Positions 22,118 through 34,057 of a stretch of 64,000 nt of DNA are shown piece after piece. Numbering within the stretch: position 1 is the stretch's first letter; every line of letters begins with the position of its first letter. The position numbers and the translations under genes were made by a program. Source of the DNA: Teratosphaeria epicoccoides (taxonomy: Eukaryota; Ascomycota; Dothideomycetes; Mycosphaerellales; Teratosphaeriaceae); the NCBI GenBank assembly GCA_021401465.1, contig JADDMT010000006.1, positions 124,001 to 188,000 of the forward strand, given 5' to 3'. The notes under the pieces are model-generated. The model was not told the DNA's origin, did not search any database, and saw only the letters and a list, made by a program, of their open reading frames with translations.

Positions 22118-24038
22118 ATGGCGTCACTGTTCGTTCCCGATTGCGGCAAGTGCTCTTCCAGAGCATGTAGGAAGTCGCACCTTCCTTACCTTGGGCCCAT
22201 CACGTTTCAGATCCGATCAAACTTCAGCACTGCATATGCTCAGACGACAGGTCTAGGATCCAACAGAACCGCATAAACAAACGCGCAACGGGCGGCTCAG
22301 ACACAAATAGCTCGATTCAAGCATACTATCCGCCCACGCCGAGCGCTCCGTCTTCAGACAAAACGGCCTCATCTCAAATGTCGTCTGACCGCTCAATCGG
22401 CGATGGCTTCACCGCGGAAGAGGTGGAGGACGCGTTGCAAGCAAAGCTTACTGACGAATGGAGTCCCCAAGGCAAATACGCAGAATGCAGCATATGTGAA
22501 CTGTATCCTGGTCCGCGTGCGGTCATGTTCGTGGGCAGAGTGTCAAACATCTACGATGTGGGGACGACACCCAGGACCCCAAAGTCAGCCCAGGGCTGTG
22601 TGAAGCTTTGCATCAAAGATGAGACAGCGGCAGTTACAGTATGGGCATTGCAGTGACGCGATATGACAGTCGAGGCCAGTGTTGATTCTAGCAGGTCCGC
22701 TTGTGGTTCGCAAAGGCTAGGCCTCAGTTGCGTCTTGGCTCGTTGGTGACGGTCTGGGCCAATCATGGTCTGTTGTTCTTGCTTAACGAGTGCCATGCAT
22801 GGCTGACATGTCACAGTCAGCAACGGCGAGAATGGTACGCTGTCGAGCACCACGGCACCCCTTTTCGTGTCGCTCTTCCCTGAACGCGACCGTAGCTGCC
22901 ACGTAATGATACACTACAACAGCGACAATGGCTCGCAGTGTACCAAGCCTCTTGGCTTCCGCACAGGTCGCCCCTTGCCTTACTTGATGACCCTGCAGAA
23001 CTTCATCGATGGCGGCTACGATGTGGTTGACGCCAAGATCTTGGTCGTGGTCAAGAGTGTCGGTGTGAAGAAGCGAGGCTAGTGGAGCTTCTGCATTGTG
23101 TAGAGCCATGGGAGCTGACGTGATAGGTAGTCACACGCAAAGACGACTCCGTCACGGAGAACATCAACTTGCAGGTCCACGACAATACTGCTGAAGCAAC
23201 CTTGGGTCTCTGGGGCTCGGTCGCTTCCTCGCCACTTGGTCGTGCACCTACAGAAAACAACACAAACCCCGATCAAGCGTATTCGAGGCGTGCATGGAAA
23301 GCTGGCAAGACGGTCCTGTTACTGCAAGCGCCAGGCTGGAAGATTGGACGATCCGTGGGTAGGAGTCGCCTTCTCGCGAACGACGCCACTAACACCAAAC
23401 AGACCTATCTTTCATTGACAGCAGCAACCATAATTGACATCGATCCCCCTGTTCCAGATGCCGATTGGCTTCGGCGCTGGTCTCTACGCCAGAAGAGCCG
23501 CGAGGCTGTCAACCCTCCTTTCCCAGAGAATGTCTTCGACCTGGAAGCCATCAGATTAGGACCAGTCCGCTGCCTCTACACCCTGGACGACCTCGATTGT
23601 TTCGCCCGCACGGCGCCGAACGAAACCTTCCAGGGCTACCTAAGCATGCTGATCACGGACGTCCGGCTCCACGAATGTCACAAGCGGCAAATGCTTTTCT
23701 CAGGCGATTGCTGCAATATGGCTTGCTACGCTAACGCTACAGTCGGCAGCTGCAAGGGCTGTGATGGGCTCGTGGAGCTCCGCCTCAACCCTCGCATCAT
23801 TGGGTCAGTTGTGGATGAAACTGGGTGTGTAGGCACTGGCAAGCTGCTCTTCAGTGATCAGGCGTGGCAGGATTTGCTCGGTCGCAAGCCGAATGATCTG
23901 CTGAAGCTGGGGCAAGAGGAGATCAATTATCTATCGGACCGCTTGTACTTCTGCCGGCTGACCTTTATGTTTGCTTGGACTGGCGATGGGACGAAGGCTG
24001 GAGAGAGGATTTGCGTGCTCGGAGTACTGTCGTCTTGA
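22118..24038 (+). CDS. RPA70-like OB-fold nucleic-acid-binding protein
   Basis: Six exons: 22118-22250, 22301-22638, 22695-22767, 22817-23064, 23127-23354 and 23403-24038, about 551 residues. Several OB folds resemble the large subunit of replication protein A: PGPRAVMFVGRVSNIYDV and GCVKLCIKDETAAVTVRLWFAKA (first), VFPER/ILVVVKSVG to VHDNTAEATLGLWGSVASS (second), and a C-terminal domain with a cysteine cluster (C-x11-CC-x3-C-x8-C-x2-C) like the RPA70 zinc-ribbon OB fold, then LLFSDQAWQDLLGR. Probable single-strand DNA binding in repair, telomere or meiotic work, perhaps a MEIOB-like RPA paralogue. The start exon and the donor of the fourth intron (GTGAAG at 23065) are the least certain parts; 22378 is an alternative start. 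SSIQAYYPP near the N-terminus resembles a PCNA-binding motif. Confidence 0.78.
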
Positions 24039-24589
24039 ATGACCAGCGATGCCAGTAGTAGGGGAGACGTGTTACCATAGTCTGAAGATTTGCAGCAAAA
24101 CTGGTGCCGAGGGGTCGACTATAGCTAGAGAGGGAATATCGAGGAGAGCTTCGCTTATCTGAGCAGTCAAGAAATGCTTGTCAGGCTGCGGTGTCAATGC
24201 TAAGCTCCGTATATGCCAGCCCTTTCCCATCTGAACTTCATCTACCACGCGTGTTATACATAGCCAAGTCGCTAAGCCAAAAGAAATGCCAATGTCGGTC
24301 GGTCGTGCAATTACAAAAGATGGGTGTGTGTAAGAAAAGGGCGCCTGGTGCGCCACAAGTCACCTGGTGACAAGCGCAGCGGCCGTGAAGCCAAATGTTC
24401 CAAGGACTTTGTGCCGGGTATCCTGCTCGCACGATAATATGCAGCGGGCTTGCCTCGTTCATCTGAGGCAAGGCTCTCGAACAGTAGCAATCCCTAGGTC
24501 TCAATCGTCAAGGCGATTTCCAGCGTCGACTCCAACAGGCATGCCTCTCCAATTCTAACTTCGCGATAGTCGGTCTCGGACTCCGCTGC
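24039..24589. other. convergent intergenic region
   Basis: 3' flanks of the OB-fold gene and of the Arf gene meet here. Nothing else recognised. Confidence 0.6.
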
Positions 24590-25251
24590 TCACTTCGGAG
24601 GCAGCTTGACGTTGTTGCTCAACCACGCAAGTCCCTCGAAGATGCCCTCGCCGGTCGTCGCGCAGCTCGGCTCGACCTTCCAGATGTGGTTCCTCGCGAT
24701 CGTGTCCAGCTCCAGCAATTCTGATACCTGCTGCGGGCTCATCGCTATGTCCGCAATCTCAGTAATGCTTGCACATCCTGCTTCAAAACGTGCACTCACC
24801 TCCTCTGATGTCCTGCTTGTTCGCAAACACCAGAAGCAACGCGCCCTCCATCTCCTTATCTTGAATGATCCTGCGCAGCTCATCTCTCGCCTCTGTTATC
24901 CTCCTCTCGTCATTGCTGTCCACCACGAAAATGAGACCTTGAGTACCGGAGAAGTAATGTCGCCATAGCGGTCGGATCTTGTCTTGGCCCCCGACGTCCC
25001 ACACGTTGAACTTGGTGTTCTTGTATGTCACCGTCTCGACATTGAAGCCGACGGTAGGAATGGTCGTGACATCCGAGTCGAGTTTGAGCTTGTATAAGAT
25101 TGCTGTCTTCGATTAGTCCGACATTCTCCAATGATGCGGCGTTATTAGCACGCATACTTGTCTTGCCGGCTGCGTCAAGTCCCAGCATTAGCAGGCGCAT
25201 TTCCTTGGATCCGAAGATCTTGGCCATCATCTTCGAGATGGAGCCGCCCAT
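24590..25251 (-). CDS. ARF6: ADP-ribosylation factor, Arf6/ArfB type
   Basis: Exons 25251-25158, 25102-24800 and 24744-24590 give 183 residues, the normal Arf length. A small GTPase of membrane traffic and polarised growth. Gly2 in MGGSISKMM is the myristoylation site. P-loop GLDAAGKT is completed across intron 1. Switch regions are intact: TTIPTVGFNVETVTYKN, WDVGGQDKIRPLWRHY and FANKQDIRG (guanine base recognition), then SCATTGEG. The absence of a longer N-terminal helix and the SISKMMAKIFG start match Arf6 rather than Arf1. Introns are 55 bp (GTATGC, CTAAT) and 55 bp (GTGAGT), both phase 1. Complete and intact. Confidence 0.95.
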
Positions 25252-26077
25252 GGCTGCTGTTGTTTGTGCGGTTCGCCCGCAGATGCGCTTCTACACACTC
25301 TCACTGCCAAGCCGCGAGCTCGATTTGTTTTGCCCGCAGTGTCTGTCTGCCTGTCTTGCTTCTATGCTGCGCAAGCCTATCGCCTGCGGTGTCGCGTGAG
25401 CCCGTTCCCCTTTCGAAGTCCTCTCGCCGTCGCGCAAGTTCGCTCGAATGGTAGCAGAGAAGATGCGTCGTGTTCTCAACTGTTATGGTGGCGATATGTT
25501 GCGAGGAGTTCGGAGGATCTGTCGTTGTTTCAACGTAGTGCACGCGAGCTATCTCTGCGGTTTCAAGGAGTGTCATTAATCAACTGGCAATCTCCAGTAC
25601 GAGGTAAGTGCTACCTCGCTACCTCCTTAGCCCTCACCCTAACGCGCCATGATCTGCACTCTACTGCAGGTATTGTGATAAGGTATATGTGCTGAAGCAA
25701 GACCACATTACTCATATTCGTTGTTTGAAGATTCACAACCTGTGCTTCCCTCGACTATAGTCATCAATAGCTTTGCCTTCGTTTGACCCCATCAACGCGA
25801 CCAACTGTCAATAGGGTCTCTCTGTCGCCAAGACCCGATTCCAATCGAATTTCTGAATCCAGTCTCTTTGAGCATCTACACCCTTCGCATACGCATCTGC
25901 GACCAAATGCCACTCGGCGGTAGCGCGCATAACGCAATCACCAGCCTAACGAAGGGATCACTCAGGCATAGCGCCAGGCAAACATTCCGGTGACAACCAC
26001 TTGTATATTATGGCTCAACTTCTTCTGTGTCAATCGTACTCCCAACATCACTTCTGCCTTTGTCTACAACAGAGCAT
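25252..26077. other. intergenic, divergent promoter region
   Basis: Between the 5' end of the Arf gene (minus) and the Argonaute remnant (plus). No gene recognised. Confidence 0.5.
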
Positions 26078-29000
26078 ATGGCAGCCGCTACGGGGCTCGT
26101 TACGCAGGGAAACGGCCAACCAGAGACGATCGGACGGTGCCCACGTTGCCCTTTTGACCAAGAGTCTTCGATCATCCATGCTCGATTGGGCACCTCTCTG
26201 ACAGACTGCTACAACCAATTGCAGCATGGCACAGACCATCCCACGCTCGATGAGTTGTGGCCTAGAATCATGGCGACGCCTGGAGAAATGGGAGCAGAGA
26301 AGGGGAGCGCTTACGATGCTATTTCAGCTGTATTGGACAGCGGCGAGAGTGTGGTGCCAGACCAGGATGAAGCCAGGCAGAGTGTGAAATCCTTGCAGAA
26401 AGGACGGGTCCAATACGAAAATCTCTTGAGATTCACGAAGCAGATGGCGGAGAAAGCTGTGCGCGTTAGGGCCGCTGCTGGCGCGGCTCATATTACAGCC
26501 CGCGCTAGTGTGCAAGCTTATGGTAGCAGCGGCAATGCTGTCAAGGGTGGTTATGATGCTGTGGATGATAGAGATGGTGCTGTAGAGGCTGGCGATAATT
26601 CTTTGCAGAGTGGCGACAATAAGACGGTTAGCGAGACTGTCGCGAATACTTTGAGTCATCTCATTATCAGCGGAAGTGCGTCAAGGCCGGCAGCAATTAT
26701 GGAGCCTATTGCAGCACGCTCATTTACAGCTGCTGGCCAGTCCATCCAGAGCGCTGCGCCAGCGTCACAGTTCGGCAGAACGTCGTCGGTAGCCAGTCCT
26801 ACTGCACGGCTATCTGCTACTGCATCTTCCTTCCAGCCGGCAGCCGCAAGCGGATCGAGAACGGCAGTATCAGCTCCGCCACCCAACCCGATTGGCCAGG
26901 CCTGAAGAATGATACGCAGCAGTCGACCGACAGAGCCACGGCCACAGCTTACGCCCGCTCTATTGATCGGGAGATTGCCAACTCAGCCGATCCCGATGCC
27001 GTCAGCGACGACCAGATCAATCGCATCATGAGGAAATATGGCCTTCGCACAGGGTTTTGAAGTTCTGGCATTGACGCAATTTGGATCGAGACCAACAACT
27101 TGACTTTAGCATATCCCCAAAATATCTACGACTACTCCGTTGTCATGGTTCGCGGCCATGGTGAGAGTAATCAGGAAATTTTAGTCAAGAAGCAAGCGGA
27201 CAGATTGCTCGCCTTGGACAAGGCTGTGTCCCATGGTCCATTCCCGATCATGCGCGCTCGACGAGTCATGTGGGTTAGCGACGGAGATCTCATCTGGTCT
27301 ACCGCGCCGCTCTTGCACAATGGATCTCCGAATGCCAAGCCGCAAGTCTACCACTTGACACCAGGCTTTGACATCACTTACCGGAATGAGATGAATCAGA
27401 CTCTGAGGCTGGACAACGTGACCGTCAGATATAAGACGACCCTAAACCTGAACAAAACCATCGGACAGTTGTTCTTCAGCAACGACGTGGAAACTCACGA
27501 TGACAGTGTTCCTAGCCTACTGACCCGCGGGATGAACGCCTTCCTCACTGCACACGTCCGTCGCGGGCCGTCAGCAAACGCCTTTACAACGGTAGGCGCC
27601 AACAAGTCGTTTCGCAACAATGTCGGTATGTTCCTCGATTGTCCGAACGAAACGACAACTCGTGCATTATCCGGCTTCTTCCTGTCCGTCAGGTCTGGGG
27701 TTGATAGCATGTTCATCAACTTCAACGTCGCTACTTCGCCTTTTCTTGAGCAAGCAATATTGCACGACTTGATCGAGCCGTTCAGACTGTATCACCGGCG
27801 AGATGAGGGTCAGATTTGGAACATTCCCAAGGGCGCGAAGGTTCGGATCGATTACACCACCAAAGATCCGGCCTTCTTTCCAAATGCCGAGTCGCGGATT
27901 CGTTTTGTTGGAGTCACTTTTGCGCGCGTGCATCAGGGCGGACTGCTGTAGTCACCACACCAGGCGAATCACACATTGCTCGACTGGTACGCGCAGTCCG
28001 GGCCATATAGTGCCCATCCAGCACTCCCGAGCCCACCGTTGATTTTGGGTCACAACGACTACGCAATCAACGTTGGCAAGGACCCTTCAAAATTTCACAG
28101 AACAAGAGTACTATCCGGCATCTGCGCTCCGCATCGTCGGGTGGCAGCCGCTACGCGGACGCTTGACTCCCAATCAAACTACCAAGATGATCAGAAATGC
28201 TCTGCTCCGCCCAGCGGAGCACCACGACCGGCTGCTCGATCCAGGTCTCAACGGTGGACTCGGACACTTTGGCTTTGCTGAATCAGCCGGCGGTACAGGC
28301 TAGGCTGGGCTGGACACTGTTTGCATACAAGCAGGGACACAGCTTCTGCAGGTCCCTGGCCGTATTCTGACTGCGCCTCGTCTGAGATATCAAGGCCAGA
28401 ACAAAACAGCACAATCGGCGTGTTGGGATCTGCGCAACGTCCGCTTCATCCAGCCTTCAGCAATCTCAGAGCTCCCGGTGCTCAACCTCTGCAATACCCC
28501 AATCACACCTGCACACGACGACCATATCAAGACCGCGTTAGTCAGGCACGGGTTGGCTGCGACTACACAAGCTGTACGGACAGTCGGTAGACTTGGGGCC
28601 GATCCGCAGGACTACTCTCTAAATCATGCAGATGAGACTTCTGCGCAGCATTTGTTGAGCGCCGTGCATGGCCTCTCAAGCACGGTCACAAATCATCACG
28701 TTCCGGCAAACCTGGTTGTCTTGCCATCGAAATTGCACGACATGTACGCGATCATCAAGCGGGCAGCTGACATGCATCTCGGCCTCGAGACGGTTTGTGT
28801 CACGTGGCCAGTTCTGGATCGCAGATCTGTTGGTGTTCGTGGGGCTGGTGGTGCTCAAGGACTTGTTGGTAATCGGAGACGTGGCGCTGCTCAGGTACAT
28901 GGCGTTGCTCAGGCACGTGGTGCTGCTCATGCACGTGGTGCACGTGGCGGTGCTCAGGACCGTGGCGGTGCTCAAGCACGCGGTGGACGCGGTGACGCTC

Positions 29001-30302
29001 AAGGCCGTGATGGTGCTCAGGCACGTGGTGGACGTGGCGGTGCTCAGGCCGGCTATGCTCAGGCCGGCGGTGCTCAGGCCAACGATGCTCAGGGACCTGG
29101 TGGTCATCAGCCACCTCTCGATGACCAAACGGCGTCCAACATTGCATTGAAGTACAACATTCGTTCAGGTGGCACCAATCACACCTCGGACAGTGCTGAT
29201 ATCGATAGATGCCCGACAGACGGCGCGCGTCAGTGCGACACAATTGTATTCGGAGCGGACGTGGCCCATCCAACCAAAACCGCACACGAGCATACGCCAT
29301 CTATCGCATCAGTTGTCGGCAGTACAGACGCGGCTTTCCAGCACTACCCGGGCTCGATGCGTCTTCAACGAAGCAAGAGAGAGGACGTTGCCGAGCTTTG
29401 GGAGATGGTCAAGGAGCGATTGCTTGATTGGGAAAAGAAGCATGGGCGCTTCCCAAACAAGATGCTGTTCTACCGCGATGGCGTCAGCGAATCGCAATAC
29501 GACATCTTGCGGCGCCGCGAGCTCCCTCAGCTCCAGATTGCTATCAGCGAGGCATACAAGTTCCGTCATCCGACAAATCATCTTCCGAATCACGGCACCT
29601 CACCTCCCGCTGCGACTATTTCACTGGTCGGCCGAGGACGTGAAGATCTACAGAAAAAATGTGAACAGCTATTGGCAGGTCAAGTCGAGGCAAATCCACT
29701 CAACATCCCACTCAATGTCACCTTTTTCGTAGTCGGGAAACGCCACAATACTCGCTTCTACCCGACAACCGACGAGCAACGCACGAGTGTCGGCAACAGG
29801 CCCAACGGCAACGCGAAACCCGGTCTAGCAGTCGATGAAGTGATCACCCATCCTTGCAACATGGACTTTTATCTTCAATCTCACAAAGCTATTCAGGGCT
29901 TGGGCCGCGCAGTGCGTTACTGCGTCCTTCGCAACAACATTGGTCTGTCTATCGACTAGCTTCAGTCCATCACACACGCCTTCTGCTATAGCTACGCTAA
30001 AGCAACTCGCGGCGTCTCGTACTGCGCGCCTGCCTACTATGCGGGTCGCCTGTGCGACCGTGGCCGTGCTTACCTTCACCACCGGCTGATGCACGCATCT
30101 GTTTATGGGTCTATTTCCCGGCGCCCGCATCCTGGTCCAAACCCTCCGAAAGAGACTGTGGAGCAGTATCGTGAGTTTGTTGCCGACGAAAATCAGTCAC
30201 GATCCGAACTATTGGGCTTTCCACACCAGCACGTACAAGTATGGCGGTCCACGGAAGAACCCTTGGCATGAGAGGTTGGACGACACGACGTTCTACCTTT
30301 GA
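26078..30302 (+). pseudogene. decayed Argonaute (QDE-2-like)
   Basis: All Argonaute regions can be read in order: a variable N-terminus (26078-26905, includes GRCPRCPFDQ), N/L1 domains (about 27000-27750), PAZ (27750-28280, IRFVGVTFARVHQ, LDWYAQSGPYS), MID (28330-28800, QVPGRILTAPRLRYQG, WDLRNVRF) and PIWI (29200-30120, FGADVAHP, FYRDGVSES, FYLQSHKAIQG). The end reads NPWHERLDDTTFYL. Frame breaks: shift near 26880-26905, TGA 27058, TAG 27949, shift near 28080-28095, TAG 28301, TAG 29957, shift near 30175-30200. Each TAG sits where CAG (Gln) is plausible, a C-to-T change. The fourth catalytic position after AYYA is Gly instead of Asp/His. An RG-rich insert lies at the MID/PIWI border. RNA silencing through this locus should be lost. 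The N-terminal 275-codon frame could alternatively be a separate gene. Confidence 0.85.
28850..29105 (+). repeat. degenerate GC-rich repeat coding RG/AQ-rich insert in Argonaute
   Basis: Imperfect copies of GGTGCTCAGGCACGTGG and shorter derivatives (GGTGCTCA about a dozen times). In the Argonaute frame this yields a low-complexity Gly/Ala/Arg/Gln stretch with several RGG-like units such as ARGGRGGAQA. Frame is preserved across it. Confidence 0.8.
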
Positions 30303-30772
30303 GCGCTTTCTCGGTGCATCCAGTCATTACCAATATTGCTGATATTCAGGCTTGCCAGTCCGACTGGCTGCCATGGTGGGTATTTTGCAGCGTTTTTGTA
30401 GTCTGAAGGGAGACAGACATTGCCAGAACATCGACAGCATCAACAGCATCGGGAGTATTGACAGTTTGATGGCATCGACAGCGCTCAGGTTTACCAGTTC
30501 GGCTGGCTGCCTTCAGACAACGCGGTCACATTCATCGCCTCGTCTTGCATAACCTGCAGCAACCCATTGCCATTCGTGATTGTCGTTTTGACTGGCTCTG
30601 CTTACATGACATGCCACTGACAGCCAATCTCTCGTCGTCCAAGCTAATTTGTGGCTATTGCCTGCTCATCAAGCCGCCCAACAATGTCCGACCGACGAGT
30701 TGCATGCTACAGACACACAAATTGCATGATGCCATATGCTGAATCGCCGCCAGCGTGTTACTCGCCTGACGT
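30303..30772. other. convergent intergenic region
   Basis: 3' flanks of the Argonaute remnant and the DUF1774 gene. Around 30430-30465 short CATCGACAG/CATC repeats occur. Nothing else recognised. Confidence 0.5.
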
Positions 30773-31795
30773 TCAAGCTCGTATCAGAGGCTCACGCTCC
30801 CTGTCCTGCTCAATATCCGCGCGACGCGGGAATGGCTCCCAGCCTGTGGTCGATGAAAATGCGACCACCGTCGTGAGTATGAACAGGACACTTCCAATAA
30901 TAAAAACAAAGATCCATTGCAGAGAGAAGAGCTTGAGCAGGAACTGATGCGCACCGATCGCTAGTACTTATCAGTTGAGCCATTTGCAAGTACGAAGATT
31001 GACGTGGTTCACTCACCAAACACCAAGGCAGACAAGTCAAAGCCCATTGTATAGTCTTTGTAGACCGCTAGAAACAAGATCCCAAACGCCAGGATACCCC
31101 AAATGGCGACGTTGGCCAAAATACGAGAAAGCAGGCTGTTGGAGTCTACAGCTGCACCAGTCCAGTACAGCGCGACGAAGTTCCAGGCCAGAGGGCCACT
31201 GACGACCGGGATGTGGATGAAGCGCGGTGTCTTCGCATGGCGAAAGTAAGCCGCGGACAAATTAAAGAAGTTGACGAGCAGAACCAGAAGCGCAGCCCAG
31301 AAGATGCCACGTACCCACAGCATCACGAATGCGAAAAGCAGCAACTTGTGCAGAATGAAGTGGGATCCAACGTTCGCCGCGGCATTGACGTATGTCCTGT
31401 TGCGAGCAAAGAGGTGCGCGACGTACCCAATCTGCAGCAAGAAGAGGATGATCCAGTAGACGGAGACGATGATGCTGTTCCAGGCGAAAGGAGTCTCGTG
31501 TTCGCGGTCCTGCTTCCAGAGTCGATGGCGGTGCGGGCCATCGTGCTTGCCTGGCTTGCGGAAGGTATAGTAGCTCGTCGTGACGACCGCCAGAAGCCAG
31601 GTGAGGAGAGTGAGAATGCGATAGGTGTGGACGCTGTAGCGGGCATGTTCTTCACGGCGCGAGAAAGGGTTGTCTGGGCATTGTCAGTCTTGATCGTTTG
31701 ATCAAACCTGGCGCAACAGCATCAATGTGAGTGTACTTGCATCGCTCCACGCCGTTCCGGCCGCTTGTGGCTGGTGCAGTGGTAGTACCAGACAT
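30773..31795 (-). CDS. DUF1774-family multi-pass membrane protein
   Basis: Exons 31795-31741, 31673-31017 and 30960-30773 give 299 residues. About eight hydrophobic segments alternate with short loops, including ILTLLTWLLAVVTTSYY, IIVSVYWIILFLLQIGYVAH, LLLFAFVMLWVRG, IPVVSGPLAWNFVALYW, ILANVAIWGILAFGILFL and LFSLQWIFVFIIGSVLFIL. Segments such as NPFSRREEHARYS, TPFAWNSIIVSVYW and PRFIHIPVVSGPLAWNFVALYW match the fungal DUF1774 family, whose function is unknown. Intron 1 (67 bp) must be a GC-AG intron: GCAAGT donor at 31740, CTGAC branch point, CCCAG acceptor. No GT donor gives the right phase. Intron 2 (56 bp) is GTGAGT/CTGAT/CTAG. The C-terminus is a short charged tail. Confidence 0.85.
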
Positions 31796-33041
31796 GACTG
31801 TCAACTTTCAAATATTGCTTGTATGAGGATTAACCTTGGCAGAGGGTCTGCAGTTGAGGAGAGGGTGAAGATTTCAGTAAACAGAGAATTCTGCTAGCAA
31901 GGCAGGCATGAAGAGTAGAAAGTGGGAACCTCTTGACATCTCAGAACATGGAATAGGGAAACTGCCGAGGGCGCGCCGCCGTGCACTGACGAGCGCACGC
32001 CGTAATGTTGATGGTACATAGGCGGGAGACTTGTGGAGCTGAATGATGCAGGAGATGACTCACTGGTATTCAAAGGCCTGTTCAAGCAATCTGTGAGATA
32101 CACTCGTGGTTCTGTTCGAACGCTACATGGCAAACACCAGGTAACTTGGCAGCCGAAGAAACCTGGAAGGATGGATGTACTTTATAAATGAGGCAGAATT
32201 CATTGGTGGATGGCAGATTGTTAAGAGGACATTCTGAGGGTCAGTACCGAGTCACAAGCTCCGTGCCGCGCCCCGAGTCATCAGGTAGTAAATCCAGGTG
32301 TGCTTGTGATCGCCTGACTGGAAGCACAGTGCCGATCTTCGGATGAGAGCTCCCTTATAGACACCAACCTCCGTGCTGAATCGACGCTCACACCTTTGAA
32401 GCACCACGTGGGTTGTGTGGCGTCAACGACTAAGCAGAATGAACTCCAGTCAAGATCGCAGGCAGCAGTCCACCGGCACGAAGTTCAAGCCCTTGCCATA
32501 AAGCGTAGAAAAGCCTCCTTCCCCTTCACACGATCTTGTTGCTCTCTCCAGCGCTCTGTTCCACTTCGGCTAAGATCACGCGTAGTACTGTTCTTGCGAA
32601 GGGTGCCTCCTTCGTCGTACCACGAACCATTACAGTTCGTCCACCCACTTTTGCACTGTAGCAAAGGTGCCGCTAGGTCTGCGATCTTTGCATCTGAGCA
32701 CTGCGTCGCTGGTCTCGCACTGTCTCCGGCTGACGCGAAGGGCTTCGTCTTTTCATCACTGCCTTGGCGGGTTCTGCTTGGGCTTGAAGAAGAAGCACGA
32801 GGCTATTGAGGCGCGCAGGCACAACTAGGCTGCTCCCCAGCATATGATGTGGTTTGTCGCCTTGCCAGTCACTCTACCCGTTCCGCATACGGTATATCGT
32901 GATGTCGATGTCGTTGTTAATAACTTGTTATGAGCAAAGAAGTTCAGACTATTTGTCGTCGCGCCCGCCCGTGCTTGCCCCGCCACCTTCAAACACCAAA
33001 TTAAGGTACTTTTGATTTCGACACATCAGAATCAATGTAAC
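31796..33041. other. intergenic, divergent promoter region
   Basis: Separates the DUF1774 gene (minus) from translin (plus). A 137-codon frame at 32396-32809 has no recognisable features and was not accepted. Confidence 0.5.
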
Positions 33042-34057
33042 ATGGCCAGCAACGGTAATGCAATGCTCCAAGACAGCGTTTTCGGGGATCTCCAAGCGAA
33101 GATTGACGAAGATACAGCCGTCAAAGATGTGAGAACTATACAGACTTGGGTTACAGAATTCTTGACTCATGAACTCGTAGGCTCTTCGGGACATTGTGTC
33201 GATGCTCGAGAAGCATGGTATAGTGATAGAAGCCTATTCAGGGACGTTGAGAATCGGTTGACTCTTGGTAGATCGAGCGACCCAAGCAATTCTGTCGAGA
33301 GCACACTCAACCCCATCAGCAGACCGTAGGTAGCGTTGCCATCCCTGTCACGATCGCAAAACCTGAGCTGTAATAGTACCGGCCGTGGTCTCAGCCGCTC
33401 AAGTAAACATTACAGAAGAGATCAAAACCATCCAGCAATTGTCCGCATGCGCGTCGAAGCATCCCTATTACAAATTCAACTATGCTTGGTCGAGGCAGAT
33501 GCAGGATGCATGCTATTCTATTCTCTTGATCGGTTGGCTAGGCGGCTTCGGCAAAGAAGACGCAGGATCTCTTATGACGATCGAGGAAGTTGGGCAGACC
33601 ATGGGCGGTAAGTATGTTGCTACATCGTGCGGGGAAAGAGGATGCTGATGGAATGAACAGTGCCCGTCAACCTCAAAGACCGCGATGCTTTTCATTTGAC
33701 TATTGAAGAGTACCTATTGAGTCTCATTTCATTGCTTGATGAGCTCGTAAGTGGCAACGCGGCATCCGCATCACTCATGTAGTAAGTAACACGGCACAGG
33801 CCCGCCTTGCTCGCAACTCTGTAACGCTGGGCGACTACTCTCGCCCACCCCAAATCGCACAGTTCATCAAAGACGTCCATGCCGGTTTTCAGATCCTCAA
33901 CCTCAAAAACGACAGCTTGAGAAAGCGCAGCGACGGTATAAAGTATCGCGTCAAGGAGGTTGAGGATGTGGTCTACGACCTGAGCCTACGTGGCCTGCTG
34001 AAGAAGGATTACGGGACCAACGCAGGAGGCGTGAAACTCGGATCGAAGTCACCATAG
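33042..34057 (+). CDS. translin-family nucleic-acid-binding protein
   Basis: Six exons: 33042-33128, 33181-33217, 33272-33325, 33377-33607, 33661-33746 and 33800-34057, giving 250 residues, close to the usual 230-250. Translins are octameric RNA/DNA-binding helical proteins; with TRAX they form the C3PO nuclease, which processes passenger strands in RNA silencing in some species. Conserved text: ILSRAHSTPSA, KHPYYKFNYAWSRQMQ, LLIGWLGG, VPVNLKDRDAFHLTIEEYL, NSVTLGDYSRP, HAGFQILNLKNDSLRKRSDG and VEDVVYDLSLRGL. All five introns are 51-54 bp with GTGAGA, GTATAG, GTAGGT, GTAAGT and GTAAGT donors and phases 0, 1, 1, 1, 0. Complete. It survives intact about 3 kb from a dead Argonaute, so its role is probably not tied to that gene. 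Confidence 0.93.

Noticed and set aside
22046..22276. independent 76-codon ORF upstream of the OB-fold gene
   Set aside because: Better explained as first exon: a 50-bp intron joins it in phase to the next exon.
28850..29105. CRISPR-like repeat array
   Set aside because: Repeats are degenerate, contiguous and coding; no spacers; the genome is eukaryotic.
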